Origin: Brachybacterium faecium DSM 4810
GTDB lineage: Bacteria > Actinomycetota > Actinomycetes > Actinomycetales > Dermabacteraceae
Length of the DNA stretch: 64,000 nt
Direction of reading: 5' to 3'
Assembly (NCBI GenBank): GCA_000023405.1
Contig: CP001643.1
Location: 62,001 to 126,000, forward strand
Every line of letters starts with the position of its first letter. Within the stretch, counting starts at the first letter, position 1. Below, one piece after another: positions 52,539 to 61,332 of the stretch. Made by a program: the position numbers and the translations under genes. The notes beneath the pieces were generated by a model. It did not search any database and had not been told where the DNA came from. It worked only from the letters and a program-made list of their open reading frames with translations.

Positions 52539-53675
52539 GTGCACCCTCGGGACGCACCGATCCACCGCACGCCGCCGCGCGGGCGGGCCCGCCTCGCCGC
52601 GCTCGTGGCGGCGATCCTGCTCGGGCTCGTCGGCGTCGCGGGCACTCCCGCGGCGCTGGCGGACGGCGAGCCCGACCCGGCCACGCGCTGGGCGGTGACT
52701 CCGGCCGACGAGTCCGGCCGGGACGGGCGCTCCTCCCTGCAGCACGCGCTCGATCCCGGCGAGAGCCTCACCGAGCACATCGCCGTCCACAACCTCGGCG
52801 ACCGGCAGGAGACGTTCCGCCTCTCCGCCGCAGACGGGTTCACCACGGCCACGGGACGGTTCGACATGCTCGCCTCGGAGGAGAAGTCCACCGACGCGGG
52901 CACCTGGATCGACATCGCCCCGGAGGTCACCGTCGACGCCGGGGAGAGCGTCGTGGTGCCGCTGACGATCACGGTGCCGCAGCAAGCCGAGCCTGGAGAC
53001 CATCCCGCCGGGGTCGCGGCCTCGGTGCTCAGCACCCGGTCCGCCGGTGAGGACACGAGCCTCGGCGTCGAGAGTCGCGTCGGCGTGAAGGTGACCACGC
53101 GGGTCACGGGCGAGCTCGCCCCCGCCGTCGGCGTCGGCGACGTCTCGGCGACGTACGACGGATCGTGGAACCCGTTCCGACCCGGCGAGGTGACGGCCAC
53201 CTTCGAGGTGACCAACGAGGGCAACGCGCGGCTGAGCATCGCCGGCACGGCCGCAGCGGGCACGGGAGCGGCCGTCTTCCCCGCCGAGGGCGAGCAGCTC
53301 GGCGAGCTGCTGCCGGGAGATGCCCGCGAGGTCTCCGTGGTCATCGACGGAGCCTGGCCCGCGTTCCGCCTGCCGGGCCGAGTGCACGTCGCTCCCGAGG
53401 TCGCCGTGCTCGACGGCACCTCCGCCGAGCTCGACGCGGCGGAGGCGACGTTCGGGGTATGGGCGCTGCCCCTGCCGCAGCTGCTCGTCCTCGTGGCGCT
53501 CATGCTGATGGCGGGCGCCGCCATCGGCGGACGGCGCCGCAGCCGGCGCCGTCTCGACGCCCTGCTCGACCAGGCGCGCGAGGAGGGCCGACGCTCCGCC
53601 GGCCCGACCGCGCCACCGGCACGGATGCCGCACCGACGCCCCGCGCCCGGCGGAGAGACCGGGGGAGAGGAGTAG
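52539..53675 (+). CDS. DUF916-like (WxL-interacting, peptidoglycan-binding) membrane-anchored protein
   Basis: 378 residues; GTG start after AAGGGAGAG. Signal peptide about 1-42 (AALVAAILLGLVGVAG). An Ig-like N-terminal domain (RWAVTPADESG...HIAVHNLGDRQETFRLSA...GRFDMLASEE...GESVVVPLTITVP) fits DUF916/PF06030, a second Ig-like domain follows (EVTATFEVTNEGNARLSI), then a membrane helix (about 308-328, LPQLLVLVALMLMAGAAIGG) and a basic cytoplasmic tail (RRRSRRRLD). It would hold the WxL-like partner or enzymes at the surface. Confidence 0.7.
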   Translation: MHPRDAPIHRTPPRGRARLAALVAAILLGLVGVAGTPAALADGEPDPATRWAVTPADESGRDGRSSLQHALDPGESLTEHIAVHNLGDRQETFRLSAADGFTTATGRFDMLASEEKSTDAGTWIDIAPEVTVDAGESVVVPLTITVPQQAEPGDHPAGVAASVLSTRSAGEDTSLGVESRVGVKVTTRVTGELAPAVGVGDVSATYDGSWNPFRPGEVTATFEVTNEGNARLSIAGTAAAGTGAAVFPAEGEQLGELLPGDAREVSVVIDGAWPAFRLPGRVHVAPEVAVLDGTSAELDAAEATFGVWALPLPQLLVLVALMLMAGAAIGGRRRSRRRLDALLDQAREEGRRSAGPTAPPARMPHRRPAPGGETGGEE

Positions 53676-53769
53676 CTCCCGGCCCTCGATCGCGCACCCC
53701 GCTCCCCGCCCTCCCAGAACCCTTCACCGTGATCGCCGCGGCGACCACGCACGAACCAGGAAGTCGATG

Positions 53770-55518
53770 ATGACGACGACGAGATCCCCCCGTTTCAGGT
53801 CCCTCACCGCAGCCGCGGGCGCCGCGCTGCTCGCCGCCACGCTGACCCCGCTCGGAGCGGCGCCCGCGCTCGCGGAGGACGATCCGCCCGCACCGATCGC
53901 GCAGGGAGGGGGCCAGCAGCCCGGGCATGCTCAGGCCGTGCGTGCGCCGGGGGAGGACGCGCAGGGCGAGGACGAGGCCTACATCTGGGCGTTCTTCACC
54001 GGAGAGGGCGTCGGCGGGGAGAAGATCAGCCTCGCCGCCTCCCGCGGCGACGACGCGCTGGACTGGAACACGCTGAACGACGGCGAGCCCATCTTCGAAT
54101 CGGTGCACGGCGAGGAGGGGCTGCGGGACCCGTTCATCCTGCGCTCCCCGGAGGGCGACCGCTTCTACCTCATCGCCACCGACCTGAAGATCGACGGCCG
54201 CCCCGGCGGGTTCATGGGAGCGCAGACCAGCGGCTCCCTCGCCGTGGAGATATGGGAGTCCACCGATCTGGTGAACTGGTCCGAGCAGCGCCACGTCGAG
54301 GTCAGCGACGAGCACGCCGGGAACACCTGGGCCCCGGAGGCGTACTGGGACGAGGAGCGCGAGACCTACGTCATGTACTGGGCCTCCAACCTCTACGAGA
54401 CCACGGATCCGTCCGACCGCTCCACCCCCACGTACAACCGGATGATGTACGCGACCACCGACGACTTCACCACCTTCTCCGAGCCGCAGGTGTGGATCGA
54501 CGTGGACCGCCGCGGCCAAGCCGGCGCCGGCTCGATCGACGTCACCGTCGCCGAGCACGAGGGCGACTACTACCGCGTGTACAAGGACGAGAAGTCCATG
54601 ACCCTGCGCCAGGAGCGCTCCGCGGACCTCCTCGCCACCGTCGAGGGCGAGTACCCCGGGACCACGGGGGCCGACGACGAATGGGTCGAGCTCGGCACCG
54701 ACATCGGCTCCGGCCAGCCCAACGGCTACGGCGGCACCTTCACCGAGAGCGAGGGCCCCTCGCTGTTCCGCGCGAACGAGGGCGACGCGCACGGCTACGA
54801 GTACTACCTGTTCGCCGACCAGCCGGACTACCACGGAGGCCCGAACCACTACATCCCGATGGCCACGGACGACATCACCGACGCCTCCTCCTGGGAGGTG
54901 ATCGGCGACCAGATGCCCCAGTCGCAGTTCCCGCAGAACAGCGACGGCGGCCGTCCCCGCCACGGCACGATCGTGCCGGTCACCCGCGAGCAGTACGAGG
55001 GCGTGCTCGAGGCGTACGCGCCGGAGCTCGCCGTGCGATCCGTCGACGAGCTCGCGGTGAGCACCGCGGCCGGCATCGCCCCGCAGCTGCCGGAGACCGC
55101 GCACCTGGTCAAGGCTGACGGCAGCACTGAGGACGCTCCCGTGGAGTGGGACGACGTCCCGGCGGAGAGCTACGCGCAGCCCGGCACGTTCACCGTCACG
55201 GGCGTGGCCCAGGACGACTCCCGCCACCCTGTCGAGGCGACTGTGACGGTCAGCGGCGACCGCGTCGCCCTCACGGCCGCGTCCCGCTGCGTGGCCGGCC
55301 GAACCGTCCTGGTCACCACCGTCTCCAACCTGGGCGACGAGTCCGTCACCGCAGAGGTCACCACCGACTACGGCACCCGGAATGTCACCCTCGACGCCGG
55401 CGACCGCGCCTCGCAATCCTTCACCACCCGGGAAGCGGATCTCTCGGCCGGTGTGACCGCCCTCGCGGTCGACGGAGAGGAGACCACCGCCTCCTATCCC
55501 GCCGCGAGCTGCGGCTGA
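53770..55518 (+). CDS. secreted GH43 family glycosidase with C-terminal Cys-bounded domain
   Basis: About 582 residues; of two adjacent ATGs the second is 6 bases after GGAAG. Signal peptide ends near PALA (residue about 35). The five-bladed GH43 fold (about 65-420) shows RDPFILRSPEG with the catalytic-base Asp, FYLIATDLKI, WESTDLVNWSE and NTWAPEAYWDEE with the general-acid Glu. A bacterial Ig-like segment (about 425-500) is followed by a final domain from SRCVAG to YPAASCG. Likely an arabino- or galactofuranosidase; substrate not proven. Confidence 0.85.
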   Translation: MTTTRSPRFRSLTAAAGAALLAATLTPLGAAPALAEDDPPAPIAQGGGQQPGHAQAVRAPGEDAQGEDEAYIWAFFTGEGVGGEKISLAASRGDDALDWNTLNDGEPIFESVHGEEGLRDPFILRSPEGDRFYLIATDLKIDGRPGGFMGAQTSGSLAVEIWESTDLVNWSEQRHVEVSDEHAGNTWAPEAYWDEERETYVMYWASNLYETTDPSDRSTPTYNRMMYATTDDFTTFSEPQVWIDVDRRGQAGAGSIDVTVAEHEGDYYRVYKDEKSMTLRQERSADLLATVEGEYPGTTGADDEWVELGTDIGSGQPNGYGGTFTESEGPSLFRANEGDAHGYEYYLFADQPDYHGGPNHYIPMATDDITDASSWEVIGDQMPQSQFPQNSDGGRPRHGTIVPVTREQYEGVLEAYAPELAVRSVDELAVSTAAGIAPQLPETAHLVKADGSTEDAPVEWDDVPAESYAQPGTFTVTGVAQDDSRHPVEATVTVSGDRVALTAASRCVAGRTVLVTTVSNLGDESVTAEVTTDYGTRNVTLDAGDRASQSFTTREADLSAGVTALAVDGEETTASYPAASCG

Positions 55519-55666
55519 CACCTCTGGTGCGTCCCGCGCCCGCTACCCCTCCCGCGGCTCCGCCGCAGGACAGTGACGAAGGAGTACGCACCCATGAGAA
55601 CAAGGACGCCCTGCGCAGCCCGCCCATGGCTGACGAACGACCCCTTCGACCACAGGAGATGACGCC

Positions 55667-58645
55667 ATGAACACCCCCTCGGCTGACGGTGCACGTAGCC
55701 CGTCGCGGCTGCGACCGCGGCCCGCACGACTCGCGCGGGCCGCGCTCGCCTGCGTGCTCGCCATAACCCCCGCCGCGCTCGTGATGCCGGCAGCCGGAGC
55801 AGTCGACGTGCCCCGCCCCACGGCCCACTACGACATGTCGCACAGCGGCGACATCCTGCTGGACGCCTCCGGCAATGGACGCGACGCGACGCTCACTGGC
55901 GCGGAGGAATCGAGCTTCGTCACTGCGGGCGAGGACGAGGTGCTGCGCTTCCGCGACGATGTGTACGCATCCCTGCCCCAGGGCTTGGTCAGCGGCGACG
56001 ATGACGACTTCGCCGTCGAGCTCACGGTCTCGTCGCAGAGCGATCGCGACCAGTTCGGCTGGGTGATCGGCGACGGGATCGGCTCCTGGAACTCCCCGGA
56101 GCTCGGGGACCACCTCTTCGTGAACCCGCGCAGCAGCCAGAGCGGCTTCGACGGCCAGGTGCTCGCGGGCCTCCGCGCGAAGACCGGGGAGGACAACGGT
56201 GAGCTGCGGCTGCCCGCCGGGGGCGGCATCGGTGACGGCGTCGCGACGATCACCCTGGTCGGGGAGGGCGGGGAGCTCACCCTCTTCCTCGACGGGGAGG
56301 AGGTCTCGAGCCTCGCCCACGAGCACCGACTCGCCGACATCGTGCCCAGTGGTGACGTGCTCGGCTACCTCGGGCGCTCCCTGTACAGCGGCGATCAGAT
56401 GCTGGAGGCCGACGTGACCGACGTGAAGTTCTGGGACGAGGCGCTCACCGAGGCGCAGGTGCGGGCCTCCCAGCCCACCGCCGCGGAGAAGGCCGCCACC
56501 AGCGAGGGTCTGCTGAAGCTCGATATCGAGCAGGCCGTGCTCGGCAAGAATCCCGGGCTCGACCAGATCACCGGGCCAGTGCGGCTGCCGCAGGAGATGA
56601 ACGGCATCGCCCTGACGTGGACGTCCTCCGATGAGACCGTCATCGCACTGGACGGGACGGTGTCCCGCACGATCAGCGCCGACACCGAGATGCGGCTGAC
56701 GGCCCTCACACCATCCGGATCCGTTCTCACCTTCGACGTGACCGTGCTGGCACCGTCGCTCTCCTCCGATCTCGAGGCGATCGAGCTGCCCGAGAGGACG
56801 ACGGAGAATCTGCCTCTGCTGGCTGACGGCCCGGTCGAGGGGGCCGACATCGTCTGGGAGTCTTCCGATCCGTCGGTGATCACCGCAACGAATCCCGACC
56901 ATGTCGCCCCGGAGGCCGGCATGGACGACCCCTTCGCTGGCGCCGGCGTCCTCACCCGGCCCTCGTACGGGGCAGGCGATGTCGACGTCACGCTCACGGC
57001 CACCGCCTCGCTCGGCGAGCTGACCGAGACTCGGAAGTACACCGTGACGGTGGCGGAGAAGCCGCGCACCGCGCCGGACGCCGGCTACGCCGCGGCGTAC
57101 TTCCGCTCCGACAGCGACGAGCGGGTCTACGCCGCGGCCACCACGGAGAATGACTTCTTCACCTTCGAAGAGGTCAACGACGGTGCACCGGTGGTCTCCA
57201 ACGAGGCCGACACGACCGGACACCGCGACCCGTACATCCTGCGCTCGCACGAGGGCGACAAGTACTACATGATCGCCACCGATCTGTGCATCGGATGTGG
57301 CACCGATTGGGGCGATGCACAGAGCAACGGCAGCCTCAAGGTGAACGTGTGGGAGTCGACCGACATGGTCCACTGGGAGCGCACCAACGGGGACGATAAC
57401 GGTGCAATCACCGTCAACCAGCCTGAGGCCGGCATGACGTGGGCGCCCGAGGCCTACTGGGATGACGATCTGCAGTCCTACGTGCTGTTCTTCGCGTCGC
57501 GCCTCTACGACGACGTGGACCACACCAGCGGCGAGGGGCACGCCCAGATGTTCGCCGTGCTCACACGCGACTTCACGACGTTCACCGCGCCTCCGTCCTC
57601 GTGGCAGGACACCGGGCACGCGCGGATCGACTCGACCGTGCAGAAGATCGGCGACTACTACTACCGGTTCACGAAGAACGAGGCCGGCGACGCAGCCGAC
57701 GGACTCGAGCGGGGCAAGGACATCTTCCTCGAGCGCTCGAAGGTTCTCACCGCGCCGACGACGGCCTCAGCCTGGGATGCTGACCCGGAGACCACCTGGC
57801 AGCTCGTGGACACTGCGATGACCACCCCGGTCACCGGGCATCACGGTGAGGGGCCGCAGATCCTCGCCCTCAACGAAGGCGACCCGAACAACACCCCTGA
57901 TGACGACGGCTACGTCTTCCTCGTCGACAACTACTCCGCAGGCGGCTACCGCGCCTTCACCACGAGTGGTTCCGAGATCTCCGCCAGCCGGCAGGACCAG
58001 CGCCTCTCCCAGCAGGACGGTTGGGAGCCCCGTACTGACGGGCTCCCGGAGAGCCCACGCCACGGAGCGTTCGTCAGTGCATCGCAGCAGGTCCTTGACG
58101 CGATGCACGGTTGGCAGGAGGTCAAGGCCGTGCCTTCGCGCACGAGCCTGAGGCTGGAGGGACGCTCCGCGATCGCCGAGGTCGCCGCAGAGGACGGCGG
58201 TGACGTGGCGGGCCCCGTGGTCTTCTCAGGAAAGGACTGGACCGAGACGGTGGAGCTGTCGGACGGCTCGGCCTCGGCGCACGTCCCGGAGGATGCGGGC
58301 GAGATCACGGCGAGTTACCAGGGGTACCGCGATGGGCTTGTTGAGCCTTCGAGTTCCGAGCCTCTGGACGTGGACGAGGCTCAGCCGCTTGCGACGAGCG
58401 CCGTCCCCCGGTGCGTCGCCGGAAGTGTCACGCTGGCGGTGACGACCACCAACGATGGCGACGAATCGATGAAGGCGACGATCGTGACTCAGTTCGGCAG
58501 CTCATCAGGTGTGTCGCTGCAACCGGGAACCAGCACCACCACGGCGTTCTCGACGCGGGCTCCCGAGGTCACCGCAGGCGAGGTGACGGTCACCGCGGCC
58601 GGGGAGGAGGCCACGGCTTCCTATCCCGCTGCCTCCTGCGGCTGA
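55667..58645 (+). CDS. secreted multidomain GH43 glycosidase (LamG, Ig-like, GH43)
   Basis: 992 residues; AGGAG 8 bases before ATG. Signal peptide about 1-45. Domains in order: LamG/concanavalin-like (about 48-245, HYDMSHSGDILLDASGNGRDA), linker, two atrophied Ig-like segments (about 270-465), GH43 (about 470-830: HRDPYILRSHEGDKYY, WESTDMVHWE, TWAPEAYWDDDLQSY), an Ig-like segment, and the same C-terminal Cys-bounded domain as the previous gene (RCVAG to YPAASCG). No LPXTG anchor. Probably acts with the first GH43 enzyme on a furanose-containing polymer. Confidence 0.87.
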   Translation: MNTPSADGARSPSRLRPRPARLARAALACVLAITPAALVMPAAGAVDVPRPTAHYDMSHSGDILLDASGNGRDATLTGAEESSFVTAGEDEVLRFRDDVYASLPQGLVSGDDDDFAVELTVSSQSDRDQFGWVIGDGIGSWNSPELGDHLFVNPRSSQSGFDGQVLAGLRAKTGEDNGELRLPAGGGIGDGVATITLVGEGGELTLFLDGEEVSSLAHEHRLADIVPSGDVLGYLGRSLYSGDQMLEADVTDVKFWDEALTEAQVRASQPTAAEKAATSEGLLKLDIEQAVLGKNPGLDQITGPVRLPQEMNGIALTWTSSDETVIALDGTVSRTISADTEMRLTALTPSGSVLTFDVTVLAPSLSSDLEAIELPERTTENLPLLADGPVEGADIVWESSDPSVITATNPDHVAPEAGMDDPFAGAGVLTRPSYGAGDVDVTLTATASLGELTETRKYTVTVAEKPRTAPDAGYAAAYFRSDSDERVYAAATTENDFFTFEEVNDGAPVVSNEADTTGHRDPYILRSHEGDKYYMIATDLCIGCGTDWGDAQSNGSLKVNVWESTDMVHWERTNGDDNGAITVNQPEAGMTWAPEAYWDDDLQSYVLFFASRLYDDVDHTSGEGHAQMFAVLTRDFTTFTAPPSSWQDTGHARIDSTVQKIGDYYYRFTKNEAGDAADGLERGKDIFLERSKVLTAPTTASAWDADPETTWQLVDTAMTTPVTGHHGEGPQILALNEGDPNNTPDDDGYVFLVDNYSAGGYRAFTTSGSEISASRQDQRLSQQDGWEPRTDGLPESPRHGAFVSASQQVLDAMHGWQEVKAVPSRTSLRLEGRSAIAEVAAEDGGDVAGPVVFSGKDWTETVELSDGSASAHVPEDAGEITASYQGYRDGLVEPSSSEPLDVDEAQPLATSAVPRCVAGSVTLAVTTTNDGDESMKATIVTQFGSSSGVSLQPGTSTTTAFSTRAPEVTAGEVTVTAAGEEATASYPAASCG

Positions 58646-58656
58646 GTAGGCCGCGG

Positions 58657-58686
58657 CCGGGCCGTCGAGAGATGTCGACGGCCCGG
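58657..58686 (+). terminator. terminator of the surface/GH43 operon
   Basis: CCGGGCCGTCGA (58657-58668) and TCGACGGCCCGG (58675-58686) are perfect 12-bp inverted copies with a 6-base loop, followed by TT, 11 bp after the GH43 stop. The rest of the 300-bp gap up to 58946 shows nothing supported. Confidence 0.8.
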
Positions 58687-58946
58687 TTGCGTGGACACTC
58701 ATCCGGGCAGGGCGCGAGCACCAGTACTTCGGCATACGTGCTTGCGCTCCGTTCTTGCGTGCAAACTCACGACAGTTCCGTTCGGATGGCCGTCGACCAC
58801 ATAGGTGCGCGGGCGCACGACCGCACGGCCTCCCATCGCAATGAGGAAGTCCCGCAGTGCCGCGGCCACCACGCGCCGCCCCGCCCGCCTACGCTGGACG
58901 GAGCCGTCGGCGTCGACGGCCCCGTGCACCCACCTCTCAGGACGGC

Positions 58947-60389
58947 ATGTCTTCCTCCCCGGCCCCCCGCCCCCACATCCTGCTGATCATCTCGGACGAC
59001 CACGGCTACGGCGATCTCTCCTCGCGCGGCAGCGCGGACGCCTGCACCCCGAACCTCGACCGGCTCGCCGAGAGCGGGACGAGGTTCGACAGCGCCTACG
59101 TCACCGCCCCGATCTGCTCCCCCTCCCGCTCGGGGCTCATCGCCGGCGCCCACCAGCAGCGCTGGGGCGGGCACTGGTTCGACGACTCCTCCTTCCCGCC
59201 CGCCTCCCAGCCGGTGCTGCCCGAGCTGCTGGGTGCGCACGGCTACCGCACCGGCTACTTCGGCAAGATCCACTACGGCGCCGAGGGGCCCGGCGACCGC
59301 GCCTGCCCCGAGCAGCACGGCTTCGACTCCTCCTTCTACGGGCTCACCTCCACCAGCTCCGGCAGGCTCCACTACCTGCTGCACTCGCGTGAGGCGCGCG
59401 AGCGGCTGGGGGAGCAGCACCAGGCCGTGCACGGCATCAGCCCGATGTACGAGGATGGCCGCGAGGTGGACTGCGAACGGCACCTCACCAGCGAGTTCGC
59501 CGACAGGGCGATCGACTTCATGGGCCCCGCCCCGGCGGCCGACGCTGCCGGCGGGGGCGTGGCGGAGGATCCGTTCTTCTGCATGGTCGCCTTCAACGCG
59601 GTGCACAACTTCGCCTGGCAGCTGCCGGAGGACGAGCTCGCCGCCCGCGCCCTGCCCTCCCGCGACGACTTCGATCCCGAGACCGAGGAGTACCTCGACT
59701 GGTACGACGGCGCGATCTCCCCGAACCTCGAGAACGGGCGCGCCTACTACCTCGCGCAGCTGGAGATCATGGACCGCGAGATCGGGCGGATGCTCGACCA
59801 TCTCGAGGCCACCGGGCGGCGGGAGAACACCCTGGTCGTCTACCTCACCGACAATGGCGGCTCCACCTGCAACTACGGCATCAACACCCCGCTGCACGGC
59901 ACGAAGTACAGCCTGTTCGAGGGCGGGGTGCGGGTGCCGTTCATGGTCTCCTGGCCGGGCGAGGTGCCTGCCGGGGCCCGCTGCGACGAGCTGGTCTCCT
60001 CGATGGACCTGCTGCCCACCTTCCTCGCCGCCGCCGGCGCCGAGCACCCGCGCCCCGAGCAGATCGACGGCCGTCCGCTGCAGCAGGTCTGGGCCGGTGA
60101 GGGGCCCGGTCACGAGCTGCTCCATTTCGACACCCGGTTCCAGTGGGCCGTGCGGGACCGGGACTGGAAGCTGCGCTGGGTGGACGAGGAGAACACCGCC
60201 CACCGCGACCAGCTGCTGCGCCACGAGCACACCGACATCGGCGCGGGCTTCACCCTGGTCCCCCTCGGCGAGGACCTCGACGAGAGCCCGCAGGCGGACG
60301 TCTCCGCCGAGCATCCCGAGGTGGTCGAGGCGCTGCTCGAGGCGCATCGCGAGTGGTCCGCGCGCATGGCCGTGCTCGCCGCCGGCTGA
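58947..60389 (+). CDS. sulfatase family protein (Cys-type)
   Basis: 480 residues from ATG at 58947 (weak AGGA site). Metal site ILLIISDDHGYGD (D17, D18) and the sulfatase signature ICSPSRSGLIAG, in which C57 would be converted to formylglycine. NTLVVYLTDNGG and HGTKYSLFEGGVRVPF are the later metal/substrate motifs. There is no signal peptide, so a cytoplasmic enzyme acting on imported sulfated sugars is indicated. The formylglycine-generating enzyme is not in the window. Confidence 0.92.
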   Translation: MSSSPAPRPHILLIISDDHGYGDLSSRGSADACTPNLDRLAESGTRFDSAYVTAPICSPSRSGLIAGAHQQRWGGHWFDDSSFPPASQPVLPELLGAHGYRTGYFGKIHYGAEGPGDRACPEQHGFDSSFYGLTSTSSGRLHYLLHSREARERLGEQHQAVHGISPMYEDGREVDCERHLTSEFADRAIDFMGPAPAADAAGGGVAEDPFFCMVAFNAVHNFAWQLPEDELAARALPSRDDFDPETEEYLDWYDGAISPNLENGRAYYLAQLEIMDREIGRMLDHLEATGRRENTLVVYLTDNGGSTCNYGINTPLHGTKYSLFEGGVRVPFMVSWPGEVPAGARCDELVSSMDLLPTFLAAAGAEHPRPEQIDGRPLQQVWAGEGPGHELLHFDTRFQWAVRDRDWKLRWVDEENTAHRDQLLRHEHTDIGAGFTLVPLGEDLDESPQADVSAEHPEVVEALLEAHREWSARMAVLAAG

Positions 60390-60473
60390 GCGGCCCTCCC
60401 CTCCGCGGCATCTCACATCGAGAGGGTGACGGGGGTGGATGCGGGCCGACGAGAAACCTGATATCACACAGAT

Positions 60474-61064
60474 ATGTTCGCTTCACGCCCCCTGCGCACC
60501 ACTGCGGCCGTCGCCGCCCTCGTCCTCTCCCTCGCCGCCTGCGGTGCCTCGCAGGAGGAGAGCCCCACGGCGGGCGACGACGGAGCCGTCGAGGCCACCC
60601 AGCCCGCCGAGGACGCCCCGGCGGAGTCGGGCGACGACACCGCCGACGCCGACGAGGGCACCGACTCGGCCGACGAGGAGGGTGAGGCCTCCGAGCAGGA
60701 GGCCGACGAGGACTCCGAGGAGCCCGCGGGCGAGGACGACGCCGCAGGCGAGGAGGCCGGCACCCTGACGATCACGCTGGACGGCGAGGACACCACGTTC
60801 ACTCCGGAGATCGTGCGCTGCAACGGCGAGCCCGGCACGATCCGCAATGTCGTGATGACGATGCCGGACGACGAGCTCCCGCTGGTCAAGGTCACCCCGG
60901 GCGAGTTCGCGATGGTCAAGCTCGACCAGCGCGGCGCGCCGGAGAAGAGCTCCTCCACCGACGCCATCACCGCGGAGGACGGCACGGTCACCTTCGAGGA
61001 CGCCGAGATCGGCGACGCGGTGGTCGACGGCACCGTCACCTGCCTGCAGGGCAGCCAGGGCTGA
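60474..61064 (+). CDS. putative lipoprotein with acidic linker
   Basis: 196 residues. Lipobox LSLAACG with C23. Residues 28-95 are a highly acidic Glu/Asp/Ala/Ser linker; the C-terminal domain (about 96-196) has GTLTITLDGEDTTFTPEIVRCNGEPG and ends with VTCLQGSQG, giving two Cys that may pair. I do not recognise a function. No Shine-Dalgarno is seen; TGATAT lies 9 bp before the ATG, so the message may be leaderless. Confidence 0.75.
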   Translation: MFASRPLRTTAAVAALVLSLAACGASQEESPTAGDDGAVEATQPAEDAPAESGDDTADADEGTDSADEEGEASEQEADEDSEEPAGEDDAAGEEAGTLTITLDGEDTTFTPEIVRCNGEPGTIRNVVMTMPDDELPLVKVTPGEFAMVKLDQRGAPEKSSSTDAITAEDGTVTFEDAEIGDAVVDGTVTCLQGSQG

Positions 61065-61092
61065 CCCGTCCCCGCACACCCCGCGAAGCACT

Positions 61093-61130
61093 CGGCCCGG
61101 ATCCCGCGCACGCTCGCGGGGCCCGGGCCG
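61093..61130. terminator. strong hairpin after the lipoprotein gene
   Basis: CGGCCCGG-at-CCCGCG (61093-61108) pairs with CGCGGG-gc-CCGGGCCG (61115-61130) around a 6-base loop, 29 bp after the stop. Confidence 0.65.
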
Positions 61131-61332
61131 TCTGCGGTGCGCTCAGCCCGTGAGCGAGCCGGTGAGCACGCGCGCATGACCTGCCTTGGCCGGTCCGGGG
61201 CGCGCCCACACATCACCATTTCGTCACGGAAGTGGACACTCTGCGTCGCGTCGACGGGATTCCGCCCTCATCTGCCACACTGCTGAGGAGCGCTGTCCAC
61301 AGAGGGGCGGCTCGAGGAACGCGAGGTCGAGG

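Noticed and set aside
58699-58890. Minus-strand frame with RDFLIAMGGRAVVRPRTYVVDG between GH43 and sulfatase genes
   Set aside because: It reads somewhat like protein, but I cannot place it in any family, it has no convincing start, and the length is compatible with chance.
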